Positions 60,468 through 64,000 of a stretch of DNA of 64,000 nt are shown one piece after another (the stretch's first letter is position 1; the number at the start of each line of letters is the position of its first letter). The stretch comes from Okapia johnstoni (Eukaryota > Chordata > Mammalia > Artiodactyla > Giraffidae). Under the pieces are notes generated by a model. That model saw only the letters and a program-made list of their open reading frames with translations, ran no database searches and was not told the origin of the DNA. The stretch is taken from the NCBI GenBank assembly GCA_024291935.2, contig CM044320.1:48612001-48676000 (forward strand), in the 5' to 3' direction. The position numbers were made by a program, and so were the translations under genes.

Positions 60468-60559
60468 CTGAAAGAAGAAAAGATGAGTATTTAAAATAAG
60501 AAAGGAGGTAATTGCTTTTGCCCTCTGAAGTTCGAAATAAAATTGGTTCCTCCACTGAT

Positions 60560-60755
60560 ACTATGTATAAAATAGACAACTAGTGAGAACCTACTGTATA
60601 GCATAAGGAACTCTACTCAGTGCTCTGTGGTGACCTAATTAGGAAGGAAATCCAAAAAAGAGGGAATATATATATATACATATAGCTGATTCACTTTGCT
60701 GTACAGTGGAAACTAACAACATTGTGAAACAACTATACTTCAATTAATTTTGAAA
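60560..60755 (+). repeat. Bovine-type L1 3' end
   Basis: AACCTACTGTATAGCATAAG, a TATATATATATACATATAG run, then CACTTTGCTGTACAGTGGAA and CAACTATACTTCAATT form the 3' terminus of an artiodactyl L1. Confidence 0.82.
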
Positions 60756-61059
60756 AATTGGTTCCTTTCCATGTGTGGAGATTGGCAGGGAGGAGGGAAT
60801 TGGTGCTGATGGTTAAATACAAATAACTAAACAAATGTGACCCATTTACTGATTTTCAGTGACAAGGTTTTTCAAACCCATTGGTTCTGCTTTCTTTTTC
60901 TATTTTAATTTGCCTCATAACTTGCAAAGCAAGTCTCTTCCAGTTTTAGGTATTATTTCTGAATTTGAACTACTGATGCACAAGTGTTTAAGGTAATTTA
61001 TTGGTATGAACTGACTTCTTCCATCCCCCTCTTTCCTTTTCAACATGATAAAATGATTA

Positions 61060-61085
61060 AGGGGCTTCCCTGGTGGCTCAGACAG
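61060..61085 (+). repeat. Bov-tA head fragment
   Basis: GGGGCTTCCCTGGTGGCTCA followed by GAC is only the tRNA-like start of a Bov-tA. Confidence 0.7.
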
Positions 61086-61609
61086 TATTAGAAGTTACTT
61101 CCTCTGCTGCTTTAATCTGGTAAGTGTTTACTCAATGATATTTTCTGACATGACACTCAGTTTTAGCTACCTGTTACTATTCTTGTTTACCAATGAACTC
61201 TACGTCAGTGTTACTTCAAAGACAGAATCTAACAGAACGAAAAGTCAAAGAACCAATATATAAAATGATCTGCTATTATAATTTATCCTTCCACGACCAG
61301 TCTGGTAAACTTGTTATGAAACTGAAGTAGAATAACAGGTTTTTATTCCTATACCTTTTTATCATTAAAGTTAATGAAAAAGTTGCACTCTGTTTTGTTT
61401 CATACTTATCAGGATACTGGATGCTTGGAAACTATGACAGATAAAAATCAAATTAATTTTATTGGTAATTTCTAAAAGTTGTTTTAGAACTTGTTTATAC
61501 AGCCTTTCTAGTACTAACCATGACTCAATAATCTTCAAAAAAATCTTACAAATAAAAAAAATGAGATGCTTTAAAAGGTAAGTCATTAGTTGCTACATTA
61601 TCCCCCTGC

Positions 61610-62110
61610 TTTATCACACCTGCCAATGAGCTCCTCCAATAAAACCCATAATTCTTACCTCATCCTGTAAGACCTGGGGTGATCTGACCCGTGTCTCCTT
61701 CTCTCACTTCCTCTAATTCCACTCTCTTCCTTTCTCAATGCTCTTTACCTGCACAGGCTTTCCTTTAGTTCGTCAAACATATAGGCTTATTCCCATCCTA
61801 CAGTCTTTGCAGGAACTCTCCGCTCTATCTGGAAAACCTTTCACCCAGCCTTTCTCTGCCAGGCTGGATCCTTCTACCATTACAATTGGACCAAAGGTCC
61901 CCTCTCCAGACAGGACTAGTGCTATTCTCCATCTATTCTCTCTCGACACCTTGTTTTATTTTTCTTTCATCATTATCTAAAATTATCCTGTTTATTTACC
62001 TGCCTCACAAGCTTGCCCCACTGAGAGTGTCATCTCCCCCAAAGAAGCCCTTTTTCATTATTATATCCCAGTGCCTAGAACAGTACCTGATATGATAAGT
62101 ACCTGTCAAA
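61610..62110 (+). repeat. L2-type LINE 3' region, sense
   Basis: GACCTGGGGTGATCTGACCC, TGCACAGGCTTTCCTTTAG and CCCAGTGCCTAGAACAGTAC occur in L2 order. Confidence 0.75.
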
Positions 62111-62559
62111 TGACAGAATACATTTATCTTCTGAAGACTCTTTTCACATCTATTATCTTCTTTAATTTCCACTATAAATTTGTGAGATGAGTAGATGAAG
62201 TGTGACCAGGAATATTCAGACAAAGACAAGTTATTCTACAGGGTGACAGAAATTTTCTTAGTGATGGAAGTTTTCTTACAGAAAGAAAACACAGAACCTG
62301 TGGCACTTGCTTTAAGTTAATATGCTTCCATTTATTAGGAATGATAATTTCTATTTGAAAAAATAGTAAGTAGAATCCTTTCAAATAACTACATAAACTT
62401 TGCTTTAACTTCCAAAGTGTATGTATCAATTTTAATAAAACTGAGAAAGTAATCCACAGCCCTTTTAACAATTCAAACAATGTAAAAGTGTATAATCTAA
62501 AAGCTAATAATCACTTCTTTCTTCCTCTTACCATCCTTCTGACATAAACAAAGGTAACA

Positions 62560-64000
62560 GGTTTGTTTATCTTTAGGGAGTTGTCAAATCTCCCCAAACT
62601 GACCTTTAGATTTAATATAATTCAAAACAAAATCCCAGTAAGGACTTTTTTGTAGACATAGACAAGTTTCTTCTAAAATTTATACAGAAGAAGAAAGGAC
62701 CAGGAATAGATGAAGCAATTTTAAAAACGAAGACCACAGTGGAAGGATTTAAGATTTCCTGATTCATTTTATTGTAGTAATTAGACAGTGTGGCATCAGA
62801 GGAGAAGAGACACATAGATCAATGGAACAGAAGAGAGAGCCAGAAAGTCCCACACATTAATGTCCAGCTGATTTTTGACACAGATGCAAAAGCAGTTCAA
62901 TGAGAAAGAATAGCTTTTTCAACAAATGTTGCCAGAGCAGTGGGCATTTAGAAGCAAAAAAGGAAACTTGATCTCAACTTCACACCTTATATAAAAATTA
63001 ACTTAAAATGGATCATGGACTTAAATGTAAAACATAAAATGCTAAGACTTTAAGAAAAATAGGAGGAAATACTTGAGAACTACAGCTAGGAAAAAAGTTC
63101 TTAGACTCGACATCAAAAGCATTATCCATAAAAGGCAAGGTTGATAAACTGGACCTCTTCAAAATTTTAAACTTCTGATCTGTGAAAAATCTTGTTAAGT
63201 GAAGGAAGATAAGCTACAGACTGGGAGAAAATACTTGCAAAGCAGGTAAAAGGATTTATATCAGAATATATAAAGCATTCTTGAAACTCAACAATAAAGA
63301 TCTTGAAACTCAACAACAAAGAAACAATCACAATCAAGTTAGAAAATGGATCAAGGAAATGAACATACATTTCACGAAAGATGATATGCAGATGGCAAAC
63401 AAACATATCAATATCCTTAGCCACTAGGGAAATGCAAATTAAAACCACCATGAGATATCACTATATCCTATCAGACTGACAAAACCAAAAAATCAGTGAT
63501 AATATCAAATGCTGGTGAGGATGCAGAGAAACTGGATCACCTATACTGCTGGTGGGAATGTAAAACTATTTGACAGCTTATCAACCTAAACACGCCCTTA
63601 ACATATAATCCAACAAGTCTGCTTTTAGGTATTTATCTCAGAGAAATGGAAAGTGATGTACATGAATGTTAATAAGAGTATTAGCCAAAAGCTAGGAATG
63701 GCATAAATACCTTTCAACTAGTGAATGACTAAACAGACTGCTCTATCCATTACCTTGGAATACTACTCAGGAACAACACGTGGAAATATGTTCAACATAA
63801 AAAACAACGGGTTACTGATGCACACAACTTAGGTGGGTCTCAAGGGAATTATGTTGTGTGAAAAAGTCAATTGCCAATGCTGTACAGTATAATTTCACGT
63901 ATATAATATTCTTGAAATGACAGAAGTGTAAAAACAGAGTGTAAGATTAGTAGTTGCCAAGAGTTAGGGTTGGAATGCGGAGCCACAGGGTGACTGTGGC
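62560..64000 (+). repeat. Old L1 ORF2 3' region, running off the window
   Basis: ATAGATCAATGGAACAGAAG, GATAAACTGGACCTCTTCAA, AATGCAAATTAAAACCACCA, CTGGTGAGGATGCAGAGAAA and GGAATACTACTCAGGAACAA are hallmark L1 ORF2 passages in sense order. Stops and indels are frequent. A local duplication of CTTGAAACTCAACAA lies near 63280-63320. Confidence 0.88.

Noticed and set aside
1..64000. CRISPR arrays, prophage, operons, riboswitches or other prokaryotic systems
   Set aside because: The window is vertebrate nuclear DNA with one spliced gene; all regular repeats are SINEs, LINEs or simple repeats.
60468..64000. A further upstream UTP20 exon
   Set aside because: I looked on the minus strand for acceptor-exon-donor patterns giving the preceding part of the protein and found only L1, L2 and unassigned intron.

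Overview
The window is a ruminant (pecoran, most likely bovid) nuclear genome segment. The lineage call comes from the interspersed repeats: BOV-A2 and Bov-tA SINEs, a BovB (RTE-type) LINE, CHR-type tRNA-Glu SINEs and bovine-type L1 3' ends, on a background of old mammalian MIR, L2, L1M and MER remnants. CpG-poor sequence, long introns and canonical GT..AG splice sites are all vertebrate-like.

One gene fills the whole window, transcribed right to left on the minus strand: UTP20 (also called DRIM), the giant HEAT-repeat component of the small-subunit processome that processes 18S pre-rRNA in the nucleolus. I resolved 39 coding exons between 60467 (most upstream) and 1964 (most downstream). They are named w1 to w39 in transcript order. 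Joined, they hold 5,368 coding bases: one leading base of a split codon plus exactly 1,789 codons, with every splice phase agreeing and no stop or frameshift. From what I know of the family (about 2,785 residues in human) this is roughly residues 475 to 2265. The first exons with the promoter lie to the right of the window and the last exons with the 3' UTR to the left. I saw no exon in 60468-64000 or in 1-1963.

Intron content, left to right: 1-4700 holds MIR, L2, a CHR SINE and a BOV-A2. 9054-12323 holds a MIR, an old L1 split by a Bov-tA, and a MER5A. 13397-15730 holds a 5'-truncated antisense BovB LINE interrupted by a BOV-A2. 16187-19872 holds an old L1 5'/ORF1 region and a MIR split by a BOV-A2. 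29321-34423 is a long intron of ancient LINE pieces plus a BOV-A2 and a Bov-tA. 36708-39757 holds an L1 3' end nested in an L1 ORF2 piece, then a DNA-transposon-like remnant. 42299-49968 holds a bovine L1 3' end and L2. 54941-58415 holds two opposed L2 pieces and a full-length CHR SINE. 60468-64000 ends in an L1 ORF2 3' region running off the edge. Eleven young SINEs have target-site duplications that can be read directly.

I found no second protein-coding gene, RNA gene, CRISPR array or undescribed system. The points that merit a second look are small: a poly(T)-only insertion with a perfect 16-bp duplication, nested insertions that order the repeats in time, two exon-like segments not explained by UTP20 or by a repeat I recognise, and a few G-rich tracts and atypical splice donors.
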